Source: Trichomonas vaginalis G3
Taxonomy: Eukaryota > Parabasalia > Trichomonadida > Trichomonadidae
DNA length: 64,000 nucleotides
NCBI RefSeq assembly: GCF_026262505.1
Contig: NC_067207.1
Coordinates: 9,764,082 to 9,828,081 of the forward strand
Reading direction: 5' to 3'
The position numbers were made by a program, and so were the translations under genes. Under the pieces are notes generated by a model. The model did no database searches. It was given only the letters and a program-made list of their open reading frames with translations, and was not told where the DNA came from. Positions 42,279 to 52,523 of this stretch are shown in pieces. The stretch's first letter is position 1; each line of letters opens with the position of its first letter.

Positions 42279-43259
42279 TATATTATGATGCGCTGCATAA
42301 TGAAGTGCTGTATCACTGTACTTATCTATGAAATTGATAAGTGCGCCTTGTTCAAACAAGTAATAGTAAAGTTTTGGATCAAAGTATTCAGGTGAATGAG
42401 CAAAACATCTTTCAATATCATTAGTTAGATCAAGATAAATTAAAAATGCTTCAAGATTCTGATAAAATCCGCATTGAATCAAATCAATATCAATATAATA
42501 TTCGTTGTATAGATATGAAATAAAATCAACATTATGGGATATAATTGCAAACTCCATACAAACTTCATCTGGTTCTTCTTCTTTCAAACATTCATGCATA
42601 ATGTCTGGATTTCCTCCTAAAAAAGAAAAACGAAGGCATTTTAGATTGATTGATAGTTCGAATTTTGTTAACAAAAATTTGAAACAATTAACAGCACCAT
42701 GATAACAGCACAATTGAAGTAATGATAGTTTTCCATATTCTATTGGATAGCATTCGCTTTCAAGTTTTTAATATTCATTAAAATCTTCACATTCTGTATA
42801 TGGAATAAATCTAACTAGGTTATCATTCATAATTGCTCCATAAATTGAGTATTCATCATGAACATCAGGTGTATAATGCTGTGATTCAAAATATTCGAAG
42901 TTAGTTTCAGCAATGTTTTTAAGGATGATGGCATACTCTTTATAAAATAAGTAGGCAAAAATATCTGAAACGTTTACATCTTCTGGATGATAATCATCAT
43001 AAATTAGTTTGGTTAAAAAGAGATATGACTTCATGTAGCGGTTATTATACTCAGCCATCATTCCTATTTCTATTATCATTTTTTCTGGACGATATATCTT
43101 TGAATCGATCAAGAGGGTTTTTATTTTATTGTAAATCGAATTCAATTCCCCTTCATCTTTTGTTTTTAGCCGATATAATCCATTAAATAAATCTATATAA
43201 TACCTAAATGTATCTATCAATGCATCATAATGCTTTGGACGATCTTTTTTTCTCAGCAT

Positions 43260-43466
43260 AAAAAAAATAAAACTTTACAATTATCGTTTGAAAATTATAA
43301 GAACTCAACCATATCTTAGAGTATCCGTTTCTATCATGATGTATCTATATATAAAGCATATTCATATCTTTTGCTCTATCACTTTTTATGATACATCGCT
43401 CTCTTAAGATGAAAGCATTTCAAAAAGAAAAAAAAAGTTTTAAAAAAACATCTTAGATTTATTTAA
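43260..43466. other. Intergenic between APC2 3' end and ankyrin 5' end
   Basis: About 200 bp of AT-rich DNA holds both the APC2 terminator region and the ankyrin promoter on the minus strand; no distinct signal was fixed. Confidence 0.4.
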
Positions 43467-45518
43467 TTATTTCACGAGGGCAACATTTTCTCCATCAACA
43501 GTAATCATATTTTCTGATACCCAAATAGGGATTATTTTCAAGAATTCAGCCTTTTCAATTCTAAGCTTTGGAATTCTAACAAATCTCATCAAAAGTGAAT
43601 AATAACTATCAATTGTGAATTTCTCACGTGGGCGAGCTTGTAAAATTGTTAATGCGAATGGTCTCAGTCTCTTTGACAAAACGACAGGTGAGCTGAAATC
43701 TTCTTCCTCTTCTCCATTTTCTTCTTCTTCTGGATTCTTCTTTTCTTCGAACAACAAACCAATCATGTCGCTTCTTGCTGATTCTGCAAGTTCAACAGCT
43801 GCAGCAGGTTTCTTGCTGCTCATTCTGAATGATCCTTCTGAAGAGCCTCTTACAATGACACCTCCAGACATCCAGAATGAAATTGCATGTTCAGCAGCTC
43901 TTTTAGATATTGACAATTTCTTGGAAACATATGAAGTATCAAACTCAGTTTTGTCATTGAATAAAGCAATTGTTGCTGCTGCAAGAGGAGGTACAGTGAT
44001 TGAGAGTGTTTCGTCATCATCGAAATCCAAAACAATCTCAACACATCCGATTGTATGATACCATTTAAGTTTCCTTTGTTTTCTGACTCTGTCAAATTCT
44101 TTTTCAAATGCGGAAACTTCTTCGGCCAAACCTTGAGGAAGAGTGAATTCATCACCATTAAGCTCTGGCCAGTACATATGGGAAGCAACGAGTGGCTGGA
44201 AATGCATGACTCCACTTCCTTGTTGCAAACGCTTTGAGTCTGCAACATCTTGCAAAATGACTTCGCAATTCAAGAAAATTTGGGCTCCGAATCTTCGTTT
44301 AAGAATCTCAATGGCTCGGACTTCGCTGTCGAAGTTATAGCCAGGACGACTCTCTACACGTGCAGCAATCTCCCTCTCGAGCTGTGAAACGAAACTAGAA
44401 ATACTTCCATAAACATTTAATAACAATGCCAAAGCATCGCTATCTGAAGCATCTCTAACAAGAGATTGGAGGTCTCTGATATGGCTATGAAGAGGTTCTG
44501 GATTCCATTTCTCATCCAACTCCCTTTGAGCAGAAGCTTCTCTTAATACATCATCATCGTTTGGCTTTTGGGCAGAAGGACGTGAATTATCCATGAGAGT
44601 GTTATCTTCAAGGATCTTTTCAACAATTGTTGTTAGCAAATCTGGACGTGTTGTCAAATAAGATTGAATTGGAGGAGAAATTGCTCTTGTTAAACCTCCA
44701 CTTTCATCAACAATGTTAAGAGCTTGGATAGCACTAATATATTGTGTTACAATATCTGTTGTTGACGCACCTAAATGCAACAATCTGTTGCAAAAGATTT
44801 CAGTTGCAATCTGTGCAACTTTCTTGTGGGCATGAGCGTGAAGGCAGCTTTCTCTAAGATCGTAAAGTGATGGTGTTGAATCTGGATAGGAAGCAACAAT
44901 ATCAAAAATTTGTTTTGCACGGAAATCAACGACCAGAGAGTAGATTGTTGCTTTCATTGAAGGTAATTTGTTAGAAAGTTCTGGGAATTTATCGGAGAAT
45001 AAGAAAATATTATCTGATAACGTTTTCATTGTTGCGGATAATACAGAAACCTCGTATTCATCATTGAATTCGTTTATCTTTTCTTTACATTGATCTAAAA
45101 TCTTATTTAGTACTATCTCTGATAGATATTGCTTTAATCCACATGAGAAAAGAGCCTTAAACTTAGGATCGCTGATTTCTAGTATAGAATCAAGATCTTT
45201 GGATTCGAATTCCTGCATACCATATGGATATTTATGAATAAGTAATGAACGGATTAGTGTTACAATTTCCTGTTCTAAATCTTCATCAATGGGCTTAACA
45301 ACTTCCATGAGACCTTTCATTTTATCGAATGTTTTTTGTGCTGCAATAGATATTGAGCCGTAATCTTCCTCTTTTAATAATTTTGATATTGAATTTCTAA
45401 CTTGAACAAGAAAAAGTCTCGTGAATAGTTTATAGTTCTCATTGTCGCGATAGTTTGTTAGAACGCTTTTTATATTATCTGGTTCTAGGCTAAGAATTAA
45501 AGGAAGAATCTCTTGCAT
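43467..45518 (-). CDS. APC2: Anaphase-promoting complex subunit 2 (cullin-like)
   Basis: An intact 683-residue protein from ATG 45518 (MQEILPLILSLEPDNIKSVL). The N-terminal two thirds is helical cullin-repeat sequence. Residues about 440-580 form the cullin homology domain: 'MHFQPLVASHMYWPELNGDE', 'RKLKWYHTIGCVEIVLDFDD' and 'LSITVPPLAAATIALFND', close to the order seen in APC2. The C-terminus (about 630-683) 'FTIDSYYSLLMRFVRIPKLR' followed by 'EFLKIIPIWVSENMI' is the APC2-type winged helix that binds the RING subunit APC11. APC/C is a ubiquitin ligase for mitotic exit. An acidic insert (EEEENGEEEEDFSS) lies near residue 600. The closest alternative is another cullin, but the C-terminus favours APC2. 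Confidence 0.85.
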   Translation of the reverse strand: MQEILPLILSLEPDNIKSVLTNYRDNENYKLFTRLFLVQVRNSISKLLKEEDYGSISIAAQKTFDKMKGLMEVVKPIDEDLEQEIVTLIRSLLIHKYPYGMQEFESKDLDSILEISDPKFKALFSCGLKQYLSEIVLNKILDQCKEKINEFNDEYEVSVLSATMKTLSDNIFLFSDKFPELSNKLPSMKATIYSLVVDFRAKQIFDIVASYPDSTPSLYDLRESCLHAHAHKKVAQIATEIFCNRLLHLGASTTDIVTQYISAIQALNIVDESGGLTRAISPPIQSYLTTRPDLLTTIVEKILEDNTLMDNSRPSAQKPNDDDVLREASAQRELDEKWNPEPLHSHIRDLQSLVRDASDSDALALLLNVYGSISSFVSQLEREIAARVESRPGYNFDSEVRAIEILKRRFGAQIFLNCEVILQDVADSKRLQQGSGVMHFQPLVASHMYWPELNGDEFTLPQGLAEEVSAFEKEFDRVRKQRKLKWYHTIGCVEIVLDFDDDETLSITVPPLAAATIALFNDKTEFDTSYVSKKLSISKRAAEHAISFWMSGGVIVRGSSEGSFRMSSKKPAAAVELAESARSDMIGLLFEEKKNPEEEENGEEEEDFSSPVVLSKRLRPFALTILQARPREKFTIDSYYSLLMRFVRIPKLRIEKAEFLKIIPIWVSENMITVDGENVALVK

Positions 45519-46261
45519 TTTTAAACGTCCACTTTCTTTATTTTTGTTGAAATCTCATGTAATTAACTATCATTCTAACTAACACTCATAAAAATGTGTT
45601 CTGTGATTCATCATTTATTTCAGTTATCAATTGATTCTTAATTATGTCATAGAAGAAGTTTACCTGATTGTTGATTGCCTGATGAGCTAGAAGAACAATA
45701 AAGGATGGAGCCAAATTGTCTAATAATTTAGATATGTCAGATATAGATAACTTATAAGCATGAATACACAAATTTTCATTTAAAATAGGAAAATAATATT
45801 CAAATATTATGTGATTATGTGTTATCTTTATAGAGTAAAGTAGTTTATTGAAAAATTCTGAAAGTTAACACTAGTTAAATATAGAAAATATCTCAACATA
45901 ATCAGTTTATTTTAAAATTTTATTGTTGATTAGCCAAAAATATAATAATATGATAGTAAATTTATTATTTAGTCATTTGTGATTAGTTTGCCAAAGAACA
46001 AATGCTAAAAGACTCAAGATATTAAAAAATATTGAAGTAACAAAGAAAAATAGTATCCAAACTCTAATAAATCGAAGTGTTTGGTAATTCTGATATCATT
46101 ATCGTTATTTTGACAATTCAAATTCAAATTTGATTATAAAACTAAAATTTGAATGAGAAATGATTACGAAATCTAGTATATTGATATTCAATCGGGTATA
46201 TATTAAAAAATACTGCAAATTTTTTTGTTTTGTAATATAATATCGAATCTAAACATTTATA
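45519..46261. other. Intergenic, with a possible relic ORF on the minus strand
   Basis: From about 45860 to the stop at 45586 the minus strand is open and reads 'LSISDISKLLDNLAPSFIVL' among other segments, without a usable ATG. It might be a fragment of an ankyrin-family gene, but similarity cannot be confirmed by eye. The rest is AT-rich. Confidence 0.25.
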
Positions 46262-46945
46262 TTAACGATCGTAAAGCATATCCTGGAGCTTATACCAGAA
46301 CTGATGATTTGGAGGTATAATATCTGACAAAGGTATTCTTAAATTGCTAAAATCAGGTTTATGTTCTGATCTAGCGAAAGAAACGCGGAGACCAGGGAAT
46401 TCGTTTTCCTTATTCTTAAGTTCGATTCTTGCGCGTCTTGCATCTTGAATATTATCGAATTCAACAAAAGTAAAGCCTTTCTTTGAAGAAATTCTACGAA
46501 TAAATCCAGATGGAGATAATAAATTAAATAATTGGCGTTCATCGATGTGATTTTCTTCTAATCCAGTGATATGAAGAGTTTTTACATATTGCTGTGGTTG
46601 CATTGGCTGAGCGTAAAGCTGTTCACCTTTAAATTGAAATTCGTTGAAATGCTTAATGAATTGTTGAGCCTGTGCTTCAGAAGGAAGACGAACTGTTCCA
46701 AATTTAGCTAATCTGATATCAGAAAACACTGGAAAACCTTCGGCTTTAAAGAGTTCGGCAAATTCTTCCGCAGTAGCACAGTTTGGTCCGAATTTCACAG
46801 TCATTGCTCTTTCATCTTCAGTCAAAACTTGTCTGTTTGATGGAGCTGGGTAATCTGGTGCAAGTCCATGTGGGACGGTAGCACGTTCTTGGCCGTCTTG
46901 TGCTGCTTCTTCGTTATGAAGAGGACTTCCTTGATTACCGTCCAT
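46262..46945 (-). CDS. RNA-binding protein with RRM domains
   Basis: The start is ATG 46945 (MDGNQGSPLHNEEAAQDGQE); upstream codons of the longer frame begin with TTG. 227 residues. After a charged N-terminus, residues about 47-120 form a divergent RRM ('MTVKFGPNCATAEEFAELFK'). A second RRM spans about 125-205, with RNP2 'TLHITGL' and RNP1 'KGFTFVEF'. The C-terminal 'PPNHQFWYKLQDMLYDR' is a short tail. Proteins of this layout act in mRNA processing or stability; no specific homolog is named. An Inr-like TCACTTT on the minus strand lies 6 bp upstream of the ATG, typical of trichomonad genes. Confidence 0.75.
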   Translation of the reverse strand: MDGNQGSPLHNEEAAQDGQERATVPHGLAPDYPAPSNRQVLTEDERAMTVKFGPNCATAEEFAELFKAEGFPVFSDIRLAKFGTVRLPSEAQAQQFIKHFNEFQFKGEQLYAQPMQPQQYVKTLHITGLEENHIDERQLFNLLSPSGFIRRISSKKGFTFVEFDNIQDARRARIELKNKENEFPGLRVSFARSEHKPDFSNLRIPLSDIIPPNHQFWYKLQDMLYDR

Positions 46946-46985
46946 ATTAAAAAGTGACAACTCAAGAAATTGACGAAAAGTGACA
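46946..46985. promoter_or_regulatory. 40-bp bidirectional promoter with TCACTTT initiator
   Basis: The start codons of the RRM gene (minus) and the membrane-protein gene (plus) are 40 bp apart. AAAGTGA (46951-46957) is a perfect Inr on the minus strand, and a second copy AAAAGTGACA ends at the plus-strand ATG. Two divergent genes are thus served by a very compact region. Confidence 0.6.
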
Positions 46986-47786
46986 ATGAAGAGGAATAAT
47001 CAAATCAGCTCTGGATCTTTATCAGAATCTATACAGTATATGACCGATTGGAAGCATGGAAGATATGGAATATCTACTGCTAAGCCTTTCGGCCAAAAAT
47101 TATCTCGCGCTGGATTAATTGTCTCAAGAAACAAGCTTAGCTTTACAATTTTATTATTAGGATATTTGGTTCTTCAAACACTCGGAAATTCCGCACTTCT
47201 TTACGCAAAATGGAGCATAGATAAAGACGTTCCAAAAAATAATTTCATCGTTCTCGTTCAAATTACTTCTAGCATACCTATCAGAATCCTCCATTCATTG
47301 TTGAATCTTGCAGTCCTATATATAGTCATGTGCGCCATTAAAAGAAGAGGTCATGATTTAGTCCTTTCGGATGTTCTTCAACTCAAAGATATCCTATCAT
47401 TAAAATTAGTTGCTGTATGCGTAGTTTACGATATCATGCTTTCTTCTCCATTATCTATCGCTCAGGCGCTTTTTCACAAAGATTTAGTTTTATCTCTTAT
47501 ATACTTTGCCTTCGGATTTTTCTTAAATTGGCTGTTTGGACTAGCCATATTCCTTATTGTTGAGGATCAATCGTTATCTTCAGTTACTGTTTTCGTTTGG
47601 AGTGCATCTGCTGCTTTGTCTGGATCAACGTTCCTTTCCATTGCAGCTACTTCACTGTTTTCTCTTTTTGTCACACCTTTTGTTATTTTGACTCCAATTC
47701 TTTTAGTTTTACAAGTTTTGACATTTTACGAAACTTTCGGCTTCTTTTCAGCAGCAGAAGTTCACTTGGCTGCAGAAGGAAATTAA
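46986..47786 (+). CDS. Multi-pass membrane protein of unknown function
   Basis: ATG 46986 gives 266 residues (MKRNNQISSGSLSESIQYMT); the longer frame begins with GTG. After a cytosolic N-terminus of about 50 residues, hydrophobic segments lie near 52-75, 88-118, 135-160, 165-195 and 205-250, so five or six membrane passes are likely. A basic loop 'AIKRRGHDL' follows the second segment. The C-terminus is short. I recognise no transporter or enzyme signature; a role in secretory membranes is possible but not shown. Confidence 0.6.
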   Translation: MKRNNQISSGSLSESIQYMTDWKHGRYGISTAKPFGQKLSRAGLIVSRNKLSFTILLLGYLVLQTLGNSALLYAKWSIDKDVPKNNFIVLVQITSSIPIRILHSLLNLAVLYIVMCAIKRRGHDLVLSDVLQLKDILSLKLVAVCVVYDIMLSSPLSIAQALFHKDLVLSLIYFAFGFFLNWLFGLAIFLIVEDQSLSSVTVFVWSASAALSGSTFLSIAATSLFSLFVTPFVILTPILLVLQVLTFYETFGFFSAAEVHLAAEGN

Positions 47787-48037
47787 TTTGTATGTATTTT
47801 ATAGAGTAAACTATCTATTTTTCAAAATCATTTTTATTTTTTAACTGATTTATTATTAACTTAATGTATGTAAAGTATCCTTGCTCGGTATCAAAGCAGA
47901 TCGATCATGAAAATGATAATTCTACATGAATCAAAATTGATGCAAAAGAATAAGAATTTGTTCTGGAAATTTGTAAATGCAGACTCTTATATCATGAGTT
48001 TTGATGAAATATTGTGCATTTATAACCACTTTTCATA
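47787..48037. other. Intergenic
   Basis: 250 bp of AT-rich sequence between two same-strand genes, presumably the terminator and promoter region. A short ATG frame at 47994 ends soon. Confidence 0.4.
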
Positions 48038-49498
48038 TTGGATTCCACATTGATTGAAACATTTGATAAAAGCTCATTGCTTGCTGCTGCTGAAATAGAA
48101 GACAATGAAGTTGAAACGCATCATTCTAGCAATTTATCTCAAAAAGAAAACAACTCCTCAGGGATTTCAGAATTTTTTGCTTTCTTCTATGATAATAAGT
48201 CGAAACTGATGCAAATTTACTTTATAGATAGCCAGTTATACTTAACTTTTCATATTAGTGATGATTTTGATGGAAATTTCGCAATCTTCAATCAAGATTG
48301 GATAATTGGAGCTTCGAAAGGATCATATTACTATTCTAAAATAGATCAAAATTGGGATGGTAAGCTTATACAATATAATGAAATATCAATTCCTGAAGAT
48401 ATCAAATTACTTCCAGATCCAAAACATGAATCCGTTGTTTTTTGGTACTCGCCTACATCTAGCAAAGTTGGCTACATTATACCTATAATTGATGAAGAAA
48501 AAATACAGATTAAATCTTTTGACTATTTAGCAACAAGTATTACAGATCTTTCAGTGAGTAATGATTATATTATGGTCTCAAGAACAGATACAATTAAGGA
48601 GTTTTACAAACGAGTTGATTTTGTAGATTTTCCAGTCAATAGATTAACAGATTGCAATAACAATGTATTTCTAGCTGATTCAGATTACTATGTTCTGCAA
48701 GATGACAATGTATTGATGAAAAACAGCATAGAACCAAAAACTAATGATAAACAAACAGAAATTTCAAACACTGTTTCAAAGATTTGGTCTTCACCGTATG
48801 GAATTTTATATGTTAGCTCTAATGTACTCTATTCTTCTTTCCGCAAAGAAAAAATCTGTGAAATTTCAAATCAAGAAGAGATAACATGTCCTGTATCAAA
48901 CAATAAGCGCTTAATTATATTTACAGCAGCAGATCCTCAAGTATTTAAACTTTCTCTTGACGATTTTCATTTCAATATTTTTGAAGCTTCTGTCATTAAA
49001 ACTAAGGCACAGGATGTTGTCAGCAATATAAATGATGCTTCAGACAAGTTCGCTAATGCTTTCAAACAGCAAAATTCGAAATTTAAAGTTAATGATCTTC
49101 TTTTCAAGTATCAGAAGGCTCAAACTTCATTTTTCAACAAAATTGATGATAAAAATGAATTCATTAATGCAGTTGGTTCGATAAGAGATCCCAAATTATT
49201 CAACAATCTGTTTCCTAAAATTGATTGGTCTTCTTATGATTTCAATTCAGAATATACCTTGCAGATAATGAAAAACCTATCTCATAATATTGAAAAACAT
49301 CCAGAATATGTCACAGAATTGAAGAAATTGATGCAAAAATATGATCCATCTCCAATTTTGAAAGAGAATATAAAAGTTGTAGGTTCAGAAGTATTAGCAG
49401 CTGCTATTGAAGAATTTAAACGAAACTATGAGCCACCAAAAGATTTACGTCTTATATCTCACTTTGCTGCTTCCTATGTAATAGGTGACGACCACTAA
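48038..49498 (+). CDS. Large hypothetical protein, beta-rich with helical C-terminus; start codon unclear
   Basis: The frame is open from a TTG at 48038 (decoded here as 'DSTLIETFDKSSLLAAAEIE' after the start) to TAA 49496-49498, about 486 residues; an in-frame stop lies just upstream. The first in-frame ATG is near 48209, but the sequence before it is protein-like. CATATTGGATTCC at the start looks like ATG with one inserted T. Residues 40-310 are rich in short strands ('YIMVSRTDTIKEFYK', 'GILYVSSNVLYSSF') as in a beta-propeller, and 330-486 are helical. No family was recognised. Confidence 0.5.
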   Translation: MDSTLIETFDKSSLLAAAEIEDNEVETHHSSNLSQKENNSSGISEFFAFFYDNKSKLMQIYFIDSQLYLTFHISDDFDGNFAIFNQDWIIGASKGSYYYSKIDQNWDGKLIQYNEISIPEDIKLLPDPKHESVVFWYSPTSSKVGYIIPIIDEEKIQIKSFDYLATSITDLSVSNDYIMVSRTDTIKEFYKRVDFVDFPVNRLTDCNNNVFLADSDYYVLQDDNVLMKNSIEPKTNDKQTEISNTVSKIWSSPYGILYVSSNVLYSSFRKEKICEISNQEEITCPVSNNKRLIIFTAADPQVFKLSLDDFHFNIFEASVIKTKAQDVVSNINDASDKFANAFKQQNSKFKVNDLLFKYQKAQTSFFNKIDDKNEFINAVGSIRDPKLFNNLFPKIDWSSYDFNSEYTLQIMKNLSHNIEKHPEYVTELKKLMQKYDPSPILKENIKVVGSEVLAAAIEEFKRNYEPPKDLRLISHFAASYVIGDDH

Positions 49499-49815
49499 TC
49501 AGGAAAATATTAACAATTTTTGTATTGTATGTTTAAAAAATTGAATATTTTATTAATATATTATTTATTTACCTGAAATGATTCACTAAGAACAACATAA
49601 ATCTATAACACATGAACATTTGAGATTGTTTTAATCGGAAATATTTATGAAATGTTGAATTTAGATTTCGGAAATCAATTTCTAAACAAAGAATTACAAA
49701 ATCAATCATTCAATATGATTCATACTCGAAATATTGTAAATTAGTTAGAAAATTACTCGTATTTGTAAAGTTTTTATTTATGAAGATAGAACCGCCTTAT
49801 TATATATACCAATTC
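49499..49815. other. Intergenic between convergent genes
   Basis: AT-rich, with no coding potential. It holds the 3' ends of the unknown gene (plus) and the dipeptidase (minus). Confidence 0.5.
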
Positions 49816-51240
49816 TTACTTGCTGATTTCGCCAAGGAATCCTGTGATGACAGCAGCAAACTTTCCTGTGTATTCGATATTGAGAGACTCATCGAATCCG
49901 TGTGGATTTGAGTCTGTACCGGCAGCACCTGTAACGATGATCTGAGCCTTTGGCCAGAGTGACTGGAGTGTGTTGCAGAGTGGAATTGAGCCACCTTCGC
50001 CGTAGTAAAGTGGCTTCTGTCCGAAAACTTCCTGAGAAGCTCCTTCAAGAGCAGCAGCAGTCTTTGCGTCGAAGTCCTCTCCGAACCAGCCGTTGCCAGC
50101 GCCGAGAGACTTGAATGTAACCTTGGCACCGTATGGTGGATCGCGTGTAAGTTCCTTCTCCATTGCGGCGAGAGCTGTTTCAGCATCAGCGCCTGGTGGA
50201 AGACGGAGGGAAAGCTTGAGTCCTGTTGTTGTACGGATGACGTTTGAGCCCTCTGAGATGATTGGAAGACCAGATTGGCCTGTGACAGCGAGACCTGGCT
50301 TGAAGGCCTTGTTGACAAGTAATTGTCCGTAATCTGTGTCGAGGAGCTGAGCGCCCTTGATTGGAGCAACGATTTCGACTGATGCAGCACCTAATTGCTT
50401 AGCAATAGCGTTGCACATGTCGATACGTGACTGTGGGATATCGATGTGAGCTTCCTTGAGCTTGATCTCGCCTGTCTGCTCGTCTTCGATACGAGAAACG
50501 AGCATTCTTGCGATACGGAAGGTATCTGGGACAAGACCTGTAGCCATACCAGAGTGGCATGGTGTAGCAAGGTGCTGGACTTCGAGGACGCCCATGGCAA
50601 CACCACGAAGTGACTTGCAGCACCAAAGTGTCTTGTAATCTTCGGCTTCGGCATCGAGGACCATGATAACGCCAACTTCGCCAATCTGTGGCTTAAGCTT
50701 TGGAAGGTATCTCATGATTTCGTCATCGCCGGACTCTTCTCCTGTTTCCATGAGCATTACGATTCTTGGGTGTGGAATGTTATGTTCCTGGAGGTACTTG
50801 ATGGCTGTGATGACAAGGAAGCCTTCGTAGCAATCATCATTTGTGCCACGTCCGTAGATCTTGTTGCCGCGAACAACTGGATTTGTTGCTCCGAGGCCTT
50901 CTGACCAGCCAGCTGGGTCAAGATGTGGCATCTTATCGAGATGTCCGTATGTAAGAACAGCTGGAACTTCGTGGTCAGCTGTAGAGTCGATTTCAACGAA
51001 GAGAAGTGGTTCTACCTTTGGTTCTTCGAATGTTGTGATCTTGCAACCCTTGATGTTTTGGGCCTTGATCCAATCGGCCATGTAATGAAGAGCCTTGTAA
51101 ACAAGGCCATTTTCGAAATAATGTTCATCGTAACCTGGAGAAAGGTTCGGGATACGGATGATGCCCTTAAGGCCTTCAAGAGCAAAACCACCCTCTGACC
51201 AGGCTTGAGCACAATACTTGACACACTCTTCGGCGTTCAT
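49816..51240 (-). CDS. M20-family metallopeptidase (nonspecific dipeptidase-like)
   Basis: The start is ATG 51240 (MNAEECVKYCAQAWSEGGFA); the longer frame begins with TTG. 474 residues, the usual length of cytosolic dipeptidases. The zinc ligands and catalytic residues are visible: 'YGHLDKMPHLD' (His100, Asp102), 'GRGTNDDCYEG' (bridging Asp, about 135), 'METGEESGDDE' (catalytic Glu and ligand Glu, about 168-169), 'MVLDAEAED' and 'NPHGFDESLN' (C-terminal His). The lid domain runs from about 200 to 360. The enzyme would hydrolyse dipeptides in the cytosol. Its codons are distinctly GC-richer than other genes here, consistent with high expression. Trichomonad versions often lack a signal peptide, as does this one. 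Confidence 0.93.
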   Translation of the reverse strand: MNAEECVKYCAQAWSEGGFALEGLKGIIRIPNLSPGYDEHYFENGLVYKALHYMADWIKAQNIKGCKITTFEEPKVEPLLFVEIDSTADHEVPAVLTYGHLDKMPHLDPAGWSEGLGATNPVVRGNKIYGRGTNDDCYEGFLVITAIKYLQEHNIPHPRIVMLMETGEESGDDEIMRYLPKLKPQIGEVGVIMVLDAEAEDYKTLWCCKSLRGVAMGVLEVQHLATPCHSGMATGLVPDTFRIARMLVSRIEDEQTGEIKLKEAHIDIPQSRIDMCNAIAKQLGAASVEIVAPIKGAQLLDTDYGQLLVNKAFKPGLAVTGQSGLPIISEGSNVIRTTTGLKLSLRLPPGADAETALAAMEKELTRDPPYGAKVTFKSLGAGNGWFGEDFDAKTAAALEGASQEVFGQKPLYYGEGGSIPLCNTLQSLWPKAQIIVTGAAGTDSNPHGFDESLNIEYTGKFAAVITGFLGEISK

Positions 51241-51889
51241 AATTTGGAAAATATGATTTTGTGAAGTATTCAAAATAATTGAGAGTATCAGGTAACATAT
51301 CGATCAAATTTTACAAAAACAATGAATTTTTTAGAAAATATTATACACTGTGCATACAAACAATATCCCACTAAACTATCTCTAAAAGTGACAATGGTGA
51401 GATCAAATTTTTGATCTAAAATCTTAATCGCATATAAAATTTATGAATGATTCTGTTGTAAACAGAAATTCATCAAAAGTGACACCTCAGAAAAGCTAAA
51501 ATATTGAATTTTTGGAACTTTTGATAGAGCATGTTTTTAAATATTAATTAAAGTAAATGTATATTTTGTAAAGATTCTTTTTAATAAAAAAGTAAAATTG
51601 TGAAGAAGAACACAAAATCTTCTGAAAAATAATATCACATAAACTCATATTATTTTCTAATATATAACTATTTTATATAAAAATCAAATTGAGGGGGGCA
51701 CAAACTTGCCCAGTGAGGTGAAGTGAAAAGTGACAGGTTTACATGTCAGAAATGTAAAGTGTCAGATTTGAAACAAAAAATGGATTAATTTATTATTATA
51801 TGGTAGAGAGATTTGGTAAGTTACTATCAAATTTGTAAGTAAGGGAAAAAAAAGTAAGAAAGAAAAAAAAAATTTAAAAAAAATAAAAA

Positions 51890-52050
51890 GCCACTCGCTT
51901 CGCTCGCGGTTGACAAAAAGAACAAATTCGAAAAAAGATTGTATGAAATTACGAAACTAAGCCACTCGCTTCGCTCGCGGCTTAAGAAAAGAACAGATTC
52001 GAAAAAAGATTGTATGAAATTACGAAACTAAGATGCGAGCGAAGCGAGTG
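51890..52050. repeat. CTCGCTTCGCTCGCGG stem-loop motifs with shared spacer
   Basis: The motif occurs at 51895 and 51964 in one orientation and at about 52031 inverted, each followed by the same ~45-bp sequence containing AACAGATTCGAAAAAAGA. Similar motifs lie at 26337-26430. Confidence 0.8.
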
Positions 52051-52229
52051 GCTTAAGAAAAGAACAGATTCGAAAAAAGATTGTATGAAATTTTAATTCT
52101 TTATTTTTTAGGATTGTTAGCTTTGTAAGATTGCTTTCTCACAAGAGAAAACAAGTATAAGGTTTAAGCTGTATGTATTAAAGTTATAAATATTTGATTT
52201 TAAAAAAAATCAAGATTTTAAACTTTAAA

Positions 52230-52523
52230 GGTATTAATTATGATTATCTTTCTTTAGCTTTGCATGCTGTATGCTACTTTTGGAAACTGCTCTATTGTAT
52301 TAGAATGTTTTTAAATTTTGCACCTAAAAATGCGTAATATTAAAAATTAAGGTATTAATTATGATTATCTTTCTTTAGCTTTACATGCTGTATGCTACTT
52401 TTGGAAACTGCTCTATTGTATTAGAATGTTTTTAAATTTTGCACCTAAAAATGCGTAATATTAAAAATTAAGGTATTAATTATGATTATCTTTCTTTAGC
52501 TTTGCATGCTGTATGCTACTTTT
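52230..52523 (+). repeat. 121-bp tandem repeat, two full copies and one partial
   Basis: GGTATTAATTATGATTATCT begins at 52230, 52351 and 52472. The copies are nearly identical; the third is truncated near 52523. Confidence 0.9.

Larger units (their letters stand above)
40611..43259 (-). pseudogene. DUF3447-type ankyrin-repeat gene, interrupted by mariner and one stop codon
   Basis: The gene reads from ATG 43259 (MLRKKDRPKHYDALIDTFRY) to the stop at 40611. An in-frame TAA at 42768-42770 separates the N-terminal part from 'LCCYHGAVNCFKFLLTKFEL' and 'FSFLGGNPDIMHECLKEEEP', the DUF3447 block of the large trichomonad ankyrin family. Ankyrin repeats follow ('DTALHYAAHHN'), cut by the mariner at 40980-42278. 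If the transposon and one TA copy are removed, the frame continues exactly into 'RIEIAQHLISNGADINA' and two more repeats ('TPLHFDALFNNIEVAQLLIT', 'TPLYFAVETNSKEIVKLLIL'). Ankyrin repeats mediate protein binding. The gene cannot make a full protein now. Confidence 0.85.
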
